Numbered from the stretch's first letter, positions 19,804 to 29,441 are shown. The stretch: 64,000 nucleotides of DNA from Pseudomonas sp. efr-133-TYG-5 (GCF_030209175.1 NZ_JARVSM010000003.1:1-64000); one strand, 5' to 3'. A program made the numbers and translations. The notes: generated by a model not told the origin, from the sequence alone.

Positions 19804-22800
19804 ATGCCGAAATCTGTTGACCGTATTCCGCCGATGCCGCGTATTCAGGCCATTGATCCCCGGCGTTCCGAGCAGAGCTGGGAGAGTGCGCCGCAATTGC
19901 TCGCTGCGCTCAACGGCGCTCGGCTTGGCGCCTGGTACTGGGACATCGAGCGCGGGCAGATCAGCTGGTCACGGGGCACGCAGGCCTTGTTCGGCTTCGA
20001 TCCGCGCCAGCCGCTGCCCGCCGATCTGGAATACCTCGACCTGCTGCCGCCCGAAGACCGGGCGAAAACCGTGCGCGCCTTCCACGCGGTGATTGCCGGT
20101 GCCCCGCTGGAACAGGCGATGCACCACCGCATCCGCTGGCCCGACGGCAGCCTGCACTGGCTGGAAATCAACGGCAGCCTGCTCCCGGACAAGAACGGCC
20201 GCCCCCGAATGATCGGGGTGATTCGCGAAATCACCCACCAGCGCCAGCGTGAACAGGCCCTCAGCAGCTCGGAGAAACGTTTCGCCACATTGTTTCATCT
20301 GTGCCCGAACATGGTCCTGCTGACCCGCCAGGAAGACGGCCTGATTACCGAGGCCAACCAGTATTTCGAAAGCCTGTTCGGCTGGCCGGTGCAAAACGCC
20401 ATCGGTCGCACCACCCTCGAACTGGGCCTGTGGGTGCACCCCGAGCAACGCGCCGAACTGGTCAGGAAGACCAAGGCCAAGGGCGAACTGATCAGCATGG
20501 AAGTGCAGTTCCGCGCCAGCAACGGGCAGATCCACGATGGCATCCTCAGTGCGCAGAAGGTCGAACTCGAAGGCCAGCCATACCTGCTCAGCACGTTTCT
20601 CGACACCACCGAGCGCAAAGCCGCCGAACACGCCCTCAAGGACAGCCAGGAACGCCTCGACCTGGCGCTGGATTCGGCCCAGCTCGGCACCTGGGACTGG
20701 CACATTCCCAGCGGCATGCTCTACGGCTCGGCACGGGCCGCGCAACTGCACGGCCTGGAGCCGAAACCGTTCCATGAATCGTTCGACGAGTTTTTCGAAG
20801 GCGTGCCCGGCGAAGAGCGCGACAGCATGCGCGATGCCTACCGCAGCCTGCGCGAAGGCCCGGCGGGCAACTATCAACTGACCTACCGCGTGCAGCTGTC
20901 GGACGGCAGCTCGCGCTACCTGGAAAGCCGCGCCCGCCTCTATCGCGACGACAACGGCGCGCCGCTGCGCATGGCCGGCACGTTGCTCGACATCACCGAC
21001 CAGGTCGAGCGCGAACAGCGCCTGGTCGCCTCGGAAGAGAAATTCGCCACGCTGTTCCAGGTCAGCCCCGATCCGATCTGCGTGACCCGCCAGGACAGCG
21101 GCGAATTCATCGAGATCAACTCCAGCTTCACCCAGACCTTCGGCTGGAGCGCCGCCGACGTGATCGGCCGCACGGCCGAGGAAATCGGCCTGTGGGACGC
21201 CTCGGCGAAAAGCCTGCAACGCATCGAACGGGTGATCCGCGAACAGGGCTTGAGCAACGTTGCCATCATCGTCCAGCACAAGGACGGCCAGTCGCTGACC
21301 TGCGTGATTTCCAGCCGCCAGATCAGCGTCGGCAATCAACCGTGCATCGTCACCACCCTGCGCGACATCACCCAGCAACAGCGGTCGGAGGCGGCGCTCA
21401 AGGCCAGTGAAGAAAAGTTCGCCAAGGCGTTTCACTCCAGTCCCGACGCGATCACCATCACCGAGCGCGATACCGGCCGCTACCTGGAGGTCAACGACGG
21501 TTTCTGTCGCCTGACCGGTTATCGCGCCGATGAAGTGGTGGGCAAGACCGTGTACCAGGTCGGGATCTGGGCCGAGGAGAAACAGCGCTCGGCGCTGCTT
21601 GCCGAACTGCAGATCAAGGGCCGCGTGCATCATCAGGAAATGCTCGGGCGCAGCAAGCGCGGCGAATTGCTCACGGTGGAAGTGTCGGTCGAGCCGATCA
21701 CCCTCAACGAAACCGCCTGCCTGCTGCTCACCGCTCGCGACGTCAGCCTGCTGAAGAACGCCGAGGCGCAGATCCGCCACCTGGCCTATCACGACCCGCT
21801 GACCAACCTGCCCAACCGCGCCTTGCTGATGGATCGCCTGAGCCAGCAGATCGCCCTGCTCAAGCGCCACAACCTGCGCGGCGCGCTGCTGTTTCTCGAC
21901 CTCGATCACTTCAAGCACATCAATGACTCGCTCGGCCACCCGGTCGGCGACACCGTGCTGAAAATCATCACCGCGCGCCTCGAGGCCAGCGTGCGCATGG
22001 AAGACACCGTTGCGCGCCTGGGGGGTGACGAGTTCGTGGTGTTGCTCAGTGGCCTGGAAGGCACGCGCAACGAAGTCAGCGTGCAGGTGCGCGAACTCGC
22101 CGACACCATCCGCGAATTGCTCTCGGAACCGATGTTCCTCGACGGCCAGCGCCTGCAAGTGACGCCGAGCATCGGCGTGGCGCTGATTCCCGACCACGGC
22201 TCGACCCCGACCGACCTGCTCAAGCGCGCCGACATCGCCCTGTACCGGGCCAAGGATTCCGGGCGCAACACCACGCAGATGTACCACAACACCATGCAGA
22301 AAGCGGCCAGCGAACGGCTGCGCATGGAGACCGACCTGCGCCTGGCGCTGTCGCGTGGCGAATTCGACGTGCATTACCAGCCGCAGGTGGACGCCCAGGA
22401 CAACCGCATCATCGGCGCCGAAGCGCTGGTGCGCTGGAACCATCCGGAACTCGGCGCGCAATCGCCCAACGAGTTCATCAAGGTGCTGGAGGACAGCGGG
22501 CTGATCCTCGAGGTCGGCACGTGGATCCTCGACGAAGCCTGCAACGCGTTCAAGGAGCTGATCGCCCAGGGCCTGGTCGATCCGCTGAATTTCAGCCTGT
22601 GCGTCAACATCAGTCCGCGGCAGTTCCGCCAGAACGACTTTGTCGAGCGCATCGAACACAGCATGCGCAGTCACGGCCTGCCCTGCTCGCTGCTGAAACT
22701 GGAAATCACCGAAGGCATCGTCATCCAGAACCTGGAAGACACCATCAGCAAAATGCGCCGCCTGAAAAAACTCGGTGTGAGTTTCGCCATGGACGACTTC

Positions 22801-23082
22801 GGCACCGGTTATTCATCGCTGACCTACCTCAAGCGCCTGCCGGTGGACACCCTGAAGATCGACCAGTCGTTCATCCGCGACGCCACCAGCGACCCCAACG
22901 ACGCGGAAATCATCCGCGCCATCGTCGCCATGGCGCGCAGCCTTGAACTGGAGGTGATCGCCGAAGGCGTGGAGACCCCGCAGCAACTGGAATTCCTGCA
23001 GGGCCTGGGCTGCCATTTGTATCAGGGCTATCTGCACAGCCGGCCGTTGCCGCTGGAGGGCCTCAAAGGCCTGCTAGGGTGA
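19804..23082 (+). CDS. Five-PAS GGDEF/EAL c-di-GMP signalling protein
   Basis: A cytoplasmic protein of 1092 residues without membrane spans. Five PAS/PAC sensor units cover roughly residues 30-150, 155-275, 280-405, 410-525 and 530-650. A GGDEF domain follows with an intact GGDEF motif at 740-744 and the inhibitory I-site RMED at 731-734. The EAL domain begins around 835, with EAL at 873-875 and DDFGTGYSSL with its metal Asp pair. Both synthase and phosphodiesterase residues look intact, so direction of activity cannot be predicted. The ATG at 19804 has no strong ribosome site, and an in-frame Met ten residues later is possible. Confidence 0.93.
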   Translation: MPKSVDRIPPMPRIQAIDPRRSEQSWESAPQLLAALNGARLGAWYWDIERGQISWSRGTQALFGFDPRQPLPADLEYLDLLPPEDRAKTVRAFHAVIAGAPLEQAMHHRIRWPDGSLHWLEINGSLLPDKNGRPRMIGVIREITHQRQREQALSSSEKRFATLFHLCPNMVLLTRQEDGLITEANQYFESLFGWPVQNAIGRTTLELGLWVHPEQRAELVRKTKAKGELISMEVQFRASNGQIHDGILSAQKVELEGQPYLLSTFLDTTERKAAEHALKDSQERLDLALDSAQLGTWDWHIPSGMLYGSARAAQLHGLEPKPFHESFDEFFEGVPGEERDSMRDAYRSLREGPAGNYQLTYRVQLSDGSSRYLESRARLYRDDNGAPLRMAGTLLDITDQVEREQRLVASEEKFATLFQVSPDPICVTRQDSGEFIEINSSFTQTFGWSAADVIGRTAEEIGLWDASAKSLQRIERVIREQGLSNVAIIVQHKDGQSLTCVISSRQISVGNQPCIVTTLRDITQQQRSEAALKASEEKFAKAFHSSPDAITITERDTGRYLEVNDGFCRLTGYRADEVVGKTVYQVGIWAEEKQRSALLAELQIKGRVHHQEMLGRSKRGELLTVEVSVEPITLNETACLLLTARDVSLLKNAEAQIRHLAYHDPLTNLPNRALLMDRLSQQIALLKRHNLRGALLFLDLDHFKHINDSLGHPVGDTVLKIITARLEASVRMEDTVARLGGDEFVVLLSGLEGTRNEVSVQVRELADTIRELLSEPMFLDGQRLQVTPSIGVALIPDHGSTPTDLLKRADIALYRAKDSGRNTTQMYHNTMQKAASERLRMETDLRLALSRGEFDVHYQPQVDAQDNRIIGAEALVRWNHPELGAQSPNEFIKVLEDSGLILEVGTWILDEACNAFKELIAQGLVDPLNFSLCVNISPRQFRQNDFVERIEHSMRSHGLPCSLLKLEITEGIVIQNLEDTISKMRRLKKLGVSFAMDDFGTGYSSLTYLKRLPVDTLKIDQSFIRDATSDPNDAEIIRAIVAMARSLELEVIAEGVETPQQLEFLQGLGCHLYQGYLHSRPLPLEGLKGLLG

Positions 23083-23190
23083 ATGCGACCGCCAGCGGTG
23101 TTCCGGCGAACGGCCAGCGGGCCAGCGATTGCCAGGGTTTGCGGCAACCTGTAGGGTCGCGTTTTTTGTCGCGTTACCACGAGATCGATC

Positions 23191-24882
23191 ATGCAGGATG
23201 CAACCCTTCCCCGCCCGGCCCTGCTGGGCATTGACCTTGGCACCACCAACAGCCTGATCGCCGTCTGGCAGGACGGCCAGGCCCGGCTGATTCCCAATGC
23301 CCTCGGCGAGGTCCTCACCCCCTCCGTCGTCAGCCTCGATGAAGACGACAGCATTCTGGTCGGCAAGGCCGCCCGCGCCCGCTTGACCACACACCCCGCG
23401 CGCACGGCGGCGGCCTTCAAGCGCTTCATGGGCAGCGACAAGCGCGTCGAACTGGGCAGCCGTTCATTCAGCCCCGAGGAACTCTCGGCACTGGTGATCG
23501 GCGCGCTGAAACAGGACGCCGAGGCCTATCTCGGCCACGCGGTGCAGGAAGCGGTGATTTCGGTGCCGGCCTACTTCAGCGATGAACAGCGCAAACGCAC
23601 CTTGTTCGCCGCGGAACTGGCCGGCCTGAGCGTGACGCGCCTGATCAACGAACCCACCGCCGCCGCCATGGCCTACGGGCTGCACGAACAGAAGTTCGAA
23701 CGCACGCTGATCTTCGACCTGGGCGGCGGCACGTTCGACGTCACGGTGCTCGAATACGCGCTGCCGCTGATCGAGGTCCACGCCTCGACCGGTGACAACT
23801 TCCTCGGCGGCGAAGACTTTACCCACGCGCTGCTGCAGGCCTGTCTCAAGGACTGGCAACTGACCGCGGCGCAGATCGACGTGCAGGGCCTGGCCAGCCT
23901 CGGCGATGCCCTGGAGCAGCTCAAGTGCAAACTCGCCGAAGGCACGCAGCAGTTGAGCTGGCGCCATGGCGATCAGGCCTATGAGTGGACGCTGGACGAC
24001 GCCACCGCGTTGAAGATCTGGGAACCGCTGCTCGCGCGCCTGCGCGCGCCCATCGAACAAGCGCTGCGCGATGCCCGGCTCAAGCCCCGCGATCTCGACA
24101 GCCTGGTTCTGGTCGGCGGCGCCACACGGATGCCGGTGGTGCAGCAAATGGTCGCCACGCTGTTCGGGCGCCTGCCCTATCGCCACCTCGACCCCGACAC
24201 GATTGTCGCCCTCGGCGCGGCCACGCAGGCCGCCTGCAAGGCACGCGACGGCGCCATCGAAGAATTGATCCTGACGGACGTCTGTCCTTACACCCTGGGG
24301 ATTTCCAGCAAGCGCGGCGACAGCATCAGCGGCGCCTTCTCGCCGATCATCGAGCGCAACACCGTGATCCCGACCTCGCGGGCACAACAGTTCTACACCA
24401 CGCACCCGCAGCAGAAGGAAATTCGCATTGAGGTGTACCAGGGCGAGCGCCCCTGGGTGCGCGACAACATTTTCATCGATGCCTTCAACGTGCCGTTGAA
24501 GCCCAGCGAAGACATCCAGGCCCTGGACGTGCGCTTCAGCTACGACATCAACGGCTTGCTGGAGGTCGATGTGACCCTGCTGGCCAGCGGCGAACGCCAC
24601 AGCCACAGCATCGACCGCAGCCCCACCGGGCTGGATGCGCCAGCGCGGCAAGCCAGCCACGAGCGCCTGACCACCCTGAAAATCCACCCACGCGACGCCC
24701 TGCCCAATCGCACCCTGCTCGCGCGTCTGGAACGCGCGTGGATGCAAAGCCTGGGCGACGAGCGCGCGCTGATTGCCGAGTGGCTGGATACCTTCACCCG
24801 CGTACTCGGCGGCCAGCAACCTGCGGAGATTGCCAGCCATCGAACGCAGCTCAACCAGGCCCTGGACGAAATGCGCCTCTAG
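23191..24882 (+). CDS. hscC: HscC-type Hsp70 chaperone
   Basis: An Hsp70 family ATPase of 563 residues, shorter than DnaK (about 640) and matching the HscC class. The nucleotide-binding domain (about residues 1-375) has LGIDLGTTNSLIAVW, FDLGGGTFDVTV and VGGATRMP. A beta-sandwich substrate domain follows, with a much reduced lid. In E. coli HscC works with its own J proteins (DjlB/DjlC) rather than DnaJ. Here a J-like protein is encoded convergently, with stops overlapping by four bases. The natural substrates are unknown. Confidence 0.92.
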   Translation: MQDATLPRPALLGIDLGTTNSLIAVWQDGQARLIPNALGEVLTPSVVSLDEDDSILVGKAARARLTTHPARTAAAFKRFMGSDKRVELGSRSFSPEELSALVIGALKQDAEAYLGHAVQEAVISVPAYFSDEQRKRTLFAAELAGLSVTRLINEPTAAAMAYGLHEQKFERTLIFDLGGGTFDVTVLEYALPLIEVHASTGDNFLGGEDFTHALLQACLKDWQLTAAQIDVQGLASLGDALEQLKCKLAEGTQQLSWRHGDQAYEWTLDDATALKIWEPLLARLRAPIEQALRDARLKPRDLDSLVLVGGATRMPVVQQMVATLFGRLPYRHLDPDTIVALGAATQAACKARDGAIEELILTDVCPYTLGISSKRGDSISGAFSPIIERNTVIPTSRAQQFYTTHPQQKEIRIEVYQGERPWVRDNIFIDAFNVPLKPSEDIQALDVRFSYDINGLLEVDVTLLASGERHSHSIDRSPTGLDAPARQASHERLTTLKIHPRDALPNRTLLARLERAWMQSLGDERALIAEWLDTFTRVLGGQQPAEIASHRTQLNQALDEMRL

Positions 24883-27566
24883 CCGTTGAGCTGGCGCAAC
24901 GCCGCCTGCAGACCACCGGACAAGCGCGTTTCGGCGCTGTTGTCCGGCGGCACGCCATAACGATTGGGCAGCTTGTCACCGGCCAGGCCGAACAGTATCA
25001 GCGGCAGGAACGGCAAGGCCGGCGCCAGACCGATCATGATCAGCAAGGTCGGCAGGCCGCGCCCCATGTCATGCAGGCGGCGCAGAATCGCTCCGAGCAA
25101 GAACACCAAGGCCAGCAACAGCACGGCAAATCCCGCCAGCGGCGTGCCACTGAGGAACAACGCCGTCAGTGGCGCCACCAGCAACGTGCCCAGCACCTGT
25201 TTGATAAACGCGCCTCGCTCCAGCCGCGTACCCAGGCGCCAGAACGCCAGGGCCGGCGCCGGCTGACTGTCGCCCCGGGCCAGCAGCAGGCGCTCGGACC
25301 AGGACAGCAAGGCACTCAGGGCCATACGCAGGCCGACGCTGTTAGCGGTGTCATCCTTGCCCCGCTGCAACTGGCGCAGGACACGGGTTTTCGGCACGCC
25401 GCCAGCGCCGTATTTCGTCAGTGCCTTGAGCGCATCGAGGGTTTCGTAGATCAGCAGCTTGTCCACGCCGAAATCGCTCAGCACCTTGCGCGGCGGCCAG
25501 ACGGTTTCGCCCTTGATCAGCCCGTCGCGGAATCGCTCGAACCAGTCATCTTCGCAACTGACCGCCGCAATCGACTGCAACAGCGTGCGATGCTGCTCGG
25601 CATCCAGGCTCGGGTCGTGATAGAGCACGCCCCAGAACAGCATCAGCCCGAGCAGATCGTCGCCCAAAGCCTCCGGATCGCTCTCGATGCAGGTGTAGAG
25701 CTGGGCATTGGCCGGCAGCCGCGTGCTGTCGAGCGCCTGCTGCACATTGAACAGACGTTGCACCAGCAGACCATGCACCGGGTCGCTGCCCTGCAGCCAG
25801 CCGAGCAGCCCGCGGCAGTCGCCTTGCTCACGCAGCAGCCGCCGCAGCAACGGCTGCAGGCGGCTGAGTGGGTGCGACGGGTTGAATGCCAGACGTTCCA
25901 CACACTGCGCATCGATCATCGCCAGCCAGCGTTCCGGCTGCTCGAGCAGCGCCAGCAGGAACACCGTATGGGCGTGCCATTGCCATAGCGCCTCACCGAG
26001 ACCGGGCGGCGGCAACTGCACACCGCGGCGACTCAACTGCAACAGCACATTGAGCTCTGCAAGGTCGCTGGCGTCTTCGCGGTCATCGAGTCGGAAGGCC
26101 TCGGCAATCCGCTCCAGCGCCGCTTCACCATAGGGGCGCCAGCGGCGCAGCCAGACCCGGCAGATCTTGTGCGGCTCGCCCTGGGCCAGCGCCTCGGGCA
26201 GACGCGGCCAACCCAGGCCATCGGCGCTGAAGGCTTTCATCGCCAGCGGAATGGGCGCCCTGCGCAGCCAGTGCAAATGCTGTTCGGCCTGATACTTGAA
26301 GCCGCTCAGCACCAGGCCTTCGAGGGCATCCGCTGTCAGCGGCTCGTCGAGCAGCTGCTGCAACAGCGCCGCGTCGCCACGGTGCAAGGCCCAGGCATGG
26401 CGGTACAGAACGAGCAAGCGAGTATCGCTGTTCTCGCCCAGCAGGTGCGCCAGCAGCGGCAGTTCATCGCCGTGCATGCGCCAGTCGACAAACGCCTGCG
26501 CCACCCCGTCGAGTCTGATCCGGCCCATGCCCAGCCAACGGATCAGGGTTTCCGGACGTTGCGACGGACTGCCGTATTCCTGGCTGACATGGCCGAGGTC
26601 GGCCGACCAGTCGTGGAAATTTTCCAGCCGATCGAACGCCTGGATCAGCAGAGGCAGGAAATCCGCCTGGCGTTCTGCGCACAGCGCCAGCAGATGACTT
26701 TCGGCCTTGGGATGCCGATGCTCCTGCCACAACCGCACCCAGTACGGCAGCGCCTGATCGTCGTGGCCAAGCAACGTGTACTGACACGCCAGCACGTACA
26801 GCCAGTCGACGTCATCCGGCGCCTGGCGCTGCTGCTCGGCGCACATCTGCAACAGTCCCGGGCCGGCGATACCGGCCTGGGTGAACTGCACCAGCAAGCG
26901 CTTGAGGAACGCCTCATCGGCCGGCAACGGCAGGCACGTGTGCTGACTGGCGAACCCTTCGAACTCGTGCAGCGGCCGCTGGGCGAAGATGAAGTCGAGG
27001 CTGCGCGCGTACCACAGGGTTTCAATCTGCGCCGGTTCCGGCCAGGCGTTCATCAGCGCGGTATCGAAGGGATCCGCGTCTTCGATGCGCTTGAGGTAGC
27101 TCTCGACATGCCGCGCCTGCTCGAAGTCCAGGTCGAGCAACTGCTGTTCCCAGCCCATGCGCGCCGCCAGCACCCGCGCGCAGCGATAGGACAGCGCCCC
27201 AGCGTTGGCCAGGCGCCAGAACAACGGCCAGCGCAGGTCATCGAGCACGCCGAGCGGCAATTGATCCAAATGGTTGACGAACACCTGCCAGGCCGCGGCA
27301 TCGAAACGGCGCGCCGGGTTACTCAGCAGCGCATCGAATTCGAGGAACGTCTGCGCCGTTTCCGGCTCGTTCGGCGGCGCTTCTTCGGCGTCGTCCTCGT
27401 CGTTTTCACGGGCCAGGCGCAAGGCATTTTCGTAGGCCTGGCGCAGCGCCTGGAAGCCCTCGGGATCGCTCTCCGGGTGATGCTCCGGCAGACGCGCGCG
27501 GTAGGCATTGCGAATCAGGGTTTCATCGGTGGTGGGCTCGATGCCCAGACGTATCCAGCAACTCAT
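24879..27566 (-). CDS. J-like protein with C-terminal DUF805-like membrane tail
   Basis: An 895-residue protein resembling the DjlB/DjlC partners of HscC. The first 55 residues form a J-like domain (IRLGIEPTTDETLIRNAYRA then EHHPESDPEGFQALRQAY). The Hsp70-stimulating loop is HPE at 30-32 instead of HPD. A long Trp- and Leu-rich helical region of unknown fold fills the middle. The last 120 residues contain two or three membrane spans around RRLHDMGRG, the signature of DUF805 proteins. It is encoded convergently with hscC, and its ATG overlaps the stop of the upstream DUF1266 gene, so translation is coupled. Confidence 0.85.
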   Translation of the reverse strand: MSCWIRLGIEPTTDETLIRNAYRARLPEHHPESDPEGFQALRQAYENALRLARENDEDDAEEAPPNEPETAQTFLEFDALLSNPARRFDAAAWQVFVNHLDQLPLGVLDDLRWPLFWRLANAGALSYRCARVLAARMGWEQQLLDLDFEQARHVESYLKRIEDADPFDTALMNAWPEPAQIETLWYARSLDFIFAQRPLHEFEGFASQHTCLPLPADEAFLKRLLVQFTQAGIAGPGLLQMCAEQQRQAPDDVDWLYVLACQYTLLGHDDQALPYWVRLWQEHRHPKAESHLLALCAERQADFLPLLIQAFDRLENFHDWSADLGHVSQEYGSPSQRPETLIRWLGMGRIRLDGVAQAFVDWRMHGDELPLLAHLLGENSDTRLLVLYRHAWALHRGDAALLQQLLDEPLTADALEGLVLSGFKYQAEQHLHWLRRAPIPLAMKAFSADGLGWPRLPEALAQGEPHKICRVWLRRWRPYGEAALERIAEAFRLDDREDASDLAELNVLLQLSRRGVQLPPPGLGEALWQWHAHTVFLLALLEQPERWLAMIDAQCVERLAFNPSHPLSRLQPLLRRLLREQGDCRGLLGWLQGSDPVHGLLVQRLFNVQQALDSTRLPANAQLYTCIESDPEALGDDLLGLMLFWGVLYHDPSLDAEQHRTLLQSIAAVSCEDDWFERFRDGLIKGETVWPPRKVLSDFGVDKLLIYETLDALKALTKYGAGGVPKTRVLRQLQRGKDDTANSVGLRMALSALLSWSERLLLARGDSQPAPALAFWRLGTRLERGAFIKQVLGTLLVAPLTALFLSGTPLAGFAVLLLALVFLLGAILRRLHDMGRGLPTLLIMIGLAPALPFLPLILFGLAGDKLPNRYGVPPDNSAETRLSGGLQAALRQLNG

Positions 27567-28261
27567 GACCAGTCGAACTCCTCAAGCGACGCCGGACGTT
27601 GCGGCAGGTCGAGATCCATATGCCACGGCAGATCCGCGAGCACTTCCGGCAGGTGACGATCGAGCTCCCTGACCAGGCTCAGCGTGCCGGCGTTTTCGCC
27701 CTGGCGGTCCAGCTCGTAAGCCAGTTCGTCGTCGCTGTTGTTCTCGCAGCTCCAGAATGCGCGGCCGGCGAGAAAGCCGTTGAAATAGGCCATCCAGCTG
27801 CCGTAGTGGTACTGCGCCCTGACTGCCAGCCGACTGTGCAGCCAGTTGCTTTCGTCCTGGTTGATCCACTGGTTGCGTACAGCGCAGCGCAACAGAAAAC
27901 CCATGCGCCCGTAATCCCACGACAGCACGCCACCCGGCCCGCAACCGCCATAGGTGCGACTGGCGAACTGATGGAGGATGCGTTCCCGGGGTTCGAGGGT
28001 ATCGAGCAGCGCCTGCCACTCGCTCGGCAGGCAGCGCTGCCAGGCGCGATAGGCATCGTTGAGATGGATCGCATGCCCGTGGTCGGTCATGCGCTCGAGC
28101 ATGCGCAGCAACTGCGGGCGGTCGTTGATCCCCCAGCTGCAATCGAGGTCGATGAACTGCGTCGAGGCATAGAACGCAGGCTCGGCGTAACCGGCCCGAG
28201 GGTTGAGCGCCACCATCGGCGCAGAAAGGCCGCACAGCCAGCGCTGTTGAATCTCGTCCAT
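27563..28261 (-). CDS. DUF1266 domain protein
   Basis: A 232-residue soluble protein. It contains a conserved W/Y-rich module (FIDLDCSWGINDRPQLLRML, YDYGRMGFLLRCAV-like) that matches the DUF1266 family as I recall it, in which YbeR and YbeU of the E. coli hscC locus also fall. Its function is unknown. The ATG at 28261 follows GGAGCC, and a TTG six bases earlier is less likely. It is directly coupled (ATGA) to the J-like gene and probably belongs to the same chaperone module. Confidence 0.75.
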   Translation of the reverse strand: MDEIQQRWLCGLSAPMVALNPRAGYAEPAFYASTQFIDLDCSWGINDRPQLLRMLERMTDHGHAIHLNDAYRAWQRCLPSEWQALLDTLEPRERILHQFASRTYGGCGPGGVLSWDYGRMGFLLRCAVRNQWINQDESNWLHSRLAVRAQYHYGSWMAYFNGFLAGRAFWSCENNSDDELAYELDRQGENAGTLSLVRELDRHLPEVLADLPWHMDLDLPQRPASLEEFDWS

Positions 28262-28396
28262 GAACAAAGGCTCCAGGCCGACCGGTGAGGAATGGGAGTC
28301 GGCAAATTGGAGCGGATTGTAGAGAAATCGCCCACAGGCGGCAAAGCGGCTGTGCAGCGTGGGTTGACCGAGACGGCGCCGGCGGCTTCAAGCACT

Positions 28397-28430
28397 GAAA
28401 AAAAGACCCGGCGCCATGGCCGGGTCTGAT
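28397..28430 (-). terminator. Rho-independent terminator after the small acidic gene
   Basis: The stem AGACCCGGC / GCCGGGTCT around a CATGGC-type loop is followed on the minus strand by a run of seven T. It directly follows the stop at 28431. Confidence 0.85.
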
Positions 28431-28661
28431 TCAGCGGCGGTCGTCCGACAGCGGCGTCGGCTCGTCGGCCGGCGGCACGTCATCGTCGGCGGCGGGATCC
28501 TTCCAGTCGTCCGGACGGTCGCCATCGCTGAGCGGATCGCGGCCCGGATGCATGCCCGGTGGCGCATCGTGATCGGTCAATGTCGGCTCATCCGTGCCGG
28601 GCATGGACCGGGTCGGGTCGGTGGGGGCGGTTCCGCCCTGGAACAGGGAATCGTTGGCCAT
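28431..28661 (-). CDS. Small Asp/Pro-rich hypothetical protein
   Basis: A 76-residue protein with 17 Asp and 14 Pro, no hydrophobic segment and no Cys, so it is probably disordered and cytoplasmic. The ATG at 28661 is preceded by CGAGGTG seven bases upstream and a terminator follows immediately, which supports a real gene. I do not recognise a family; similar short acidic proteins occur in many pseudomonads. No function is proposed. Confidence 0.7.
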   Translation of the reverse strand: MANDSLFQGGTAPTDPTRSMPGTDEPTLTDHDAPPGMHPGRDPLSDGDRPDDWKDPAADDDVPPADEPTPLSDDRR

Positions 28662-28772
28662 GGCACACCTCGTTGCTGAGGGCCCGGTGAATCCGGGTCG
28701 TACAGCTTGGAAGCCGGTGCGCACGCCAGGTGCTATCGAACAGACCAACGGCCACCCGCCGCTTCCCGCGAC

Positions 28773-29441
28773 CTAACGACGCCCGGACTGCGCCTGACTG
28801 ACCACGAAGGGCACGGCGAGGAAGAACAGCGTGGTCATCAGCGATTCACCATACGACTTGGGGTAGAACAGCCAGATCGACGACGCGGCAATCGGGATGC
28901 AGAACAACAGAAACGCCGAGAGCGTGATTGCCGTCATGATCCGCTCGTTGACTTCCCGATAGGCGTCCACCAACGGCGCCACCAGCCCCGCGAGGACCTG
29001 CGCCACGAACAGCAGAGGAAAATACAGCAGCGCCGCCATCAGGAAAAAGGTCAGTTGCAGGTAGCTCTTGCCGATCGGCAGCGGCGGCAGGTACTGGCCG
29101 ATCACGCGCGCATCGCTGAGCAGGATATCGCCCTGGGTAAACAGGGCCTTGAACAGCGGCGCAATGGTGATCGACAGGTACAGCACACCAAAGCTGCATA
29201 GATAAAAGATGAATTTGTAGGCGAACTGATCGGCCTTCTGCCGGTTGGCCAGCCGCCGATCCGCCGAGGCCGCTCGTACGCGCTGCGGCTGTTCGAGCCG
29301 AGACTCGTCGCCAGCGCCAGGCTCGACGCGGTGCGCGGAGGACGCCAGCCACCTGCCGCGATTGCCCCACAGCCACATGATTGCCGTGGAAATAAAGGTG
29401 GCGACGACGCCGAGGAAGATGTTCCACAGATCACTCGCCAT
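28773..29441 (-). CDS. Hypothetical inner membrane protein
   Basis: A 222-residue protein with a membrane span near residues 5-20, a charged Arg-rich loop, and four further spans in the second half. The latter include FAYKFIFYLCSFGVLYLSITIAP, LTFFLMAALLYFPLLFVAQVL and ITLSAFLLFCIPIAASSIWLF. I do not recognise the family. The start ATG at 29441 overlaps the stop of the upstream GntR gene by one base (TGATG), which implies translational coupling to that regulator. Confidence 0.75.
   Translation of the reverse strand: MASDLWNIFLGVVATFISTAIMWLWGNRGRWLASSAHRVEPGAGDESRLEQPQRVRAASADRRLANRQKADQFAYKFIFYLCSFGVLYLSITIAPLFKALFTQGDILLSDARVIGQYLPPLPIGKSYLQLTFFLMAALLYFPLLFVAQVLAGLVAPLVDAYREVNERIMTAITLSAFLLFCIPIAASSIWLFYPKSYGESLMTTLFFLAVPFVVSQAQSGRR

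Noticed and set aside
19969..22674. A 901-codon minus-strand frame opposite the PAS/GGDEF/EAL gene
   Set aside because: Antisense shadow in GC-rich coding DNA. No start signal or recognisable domain.
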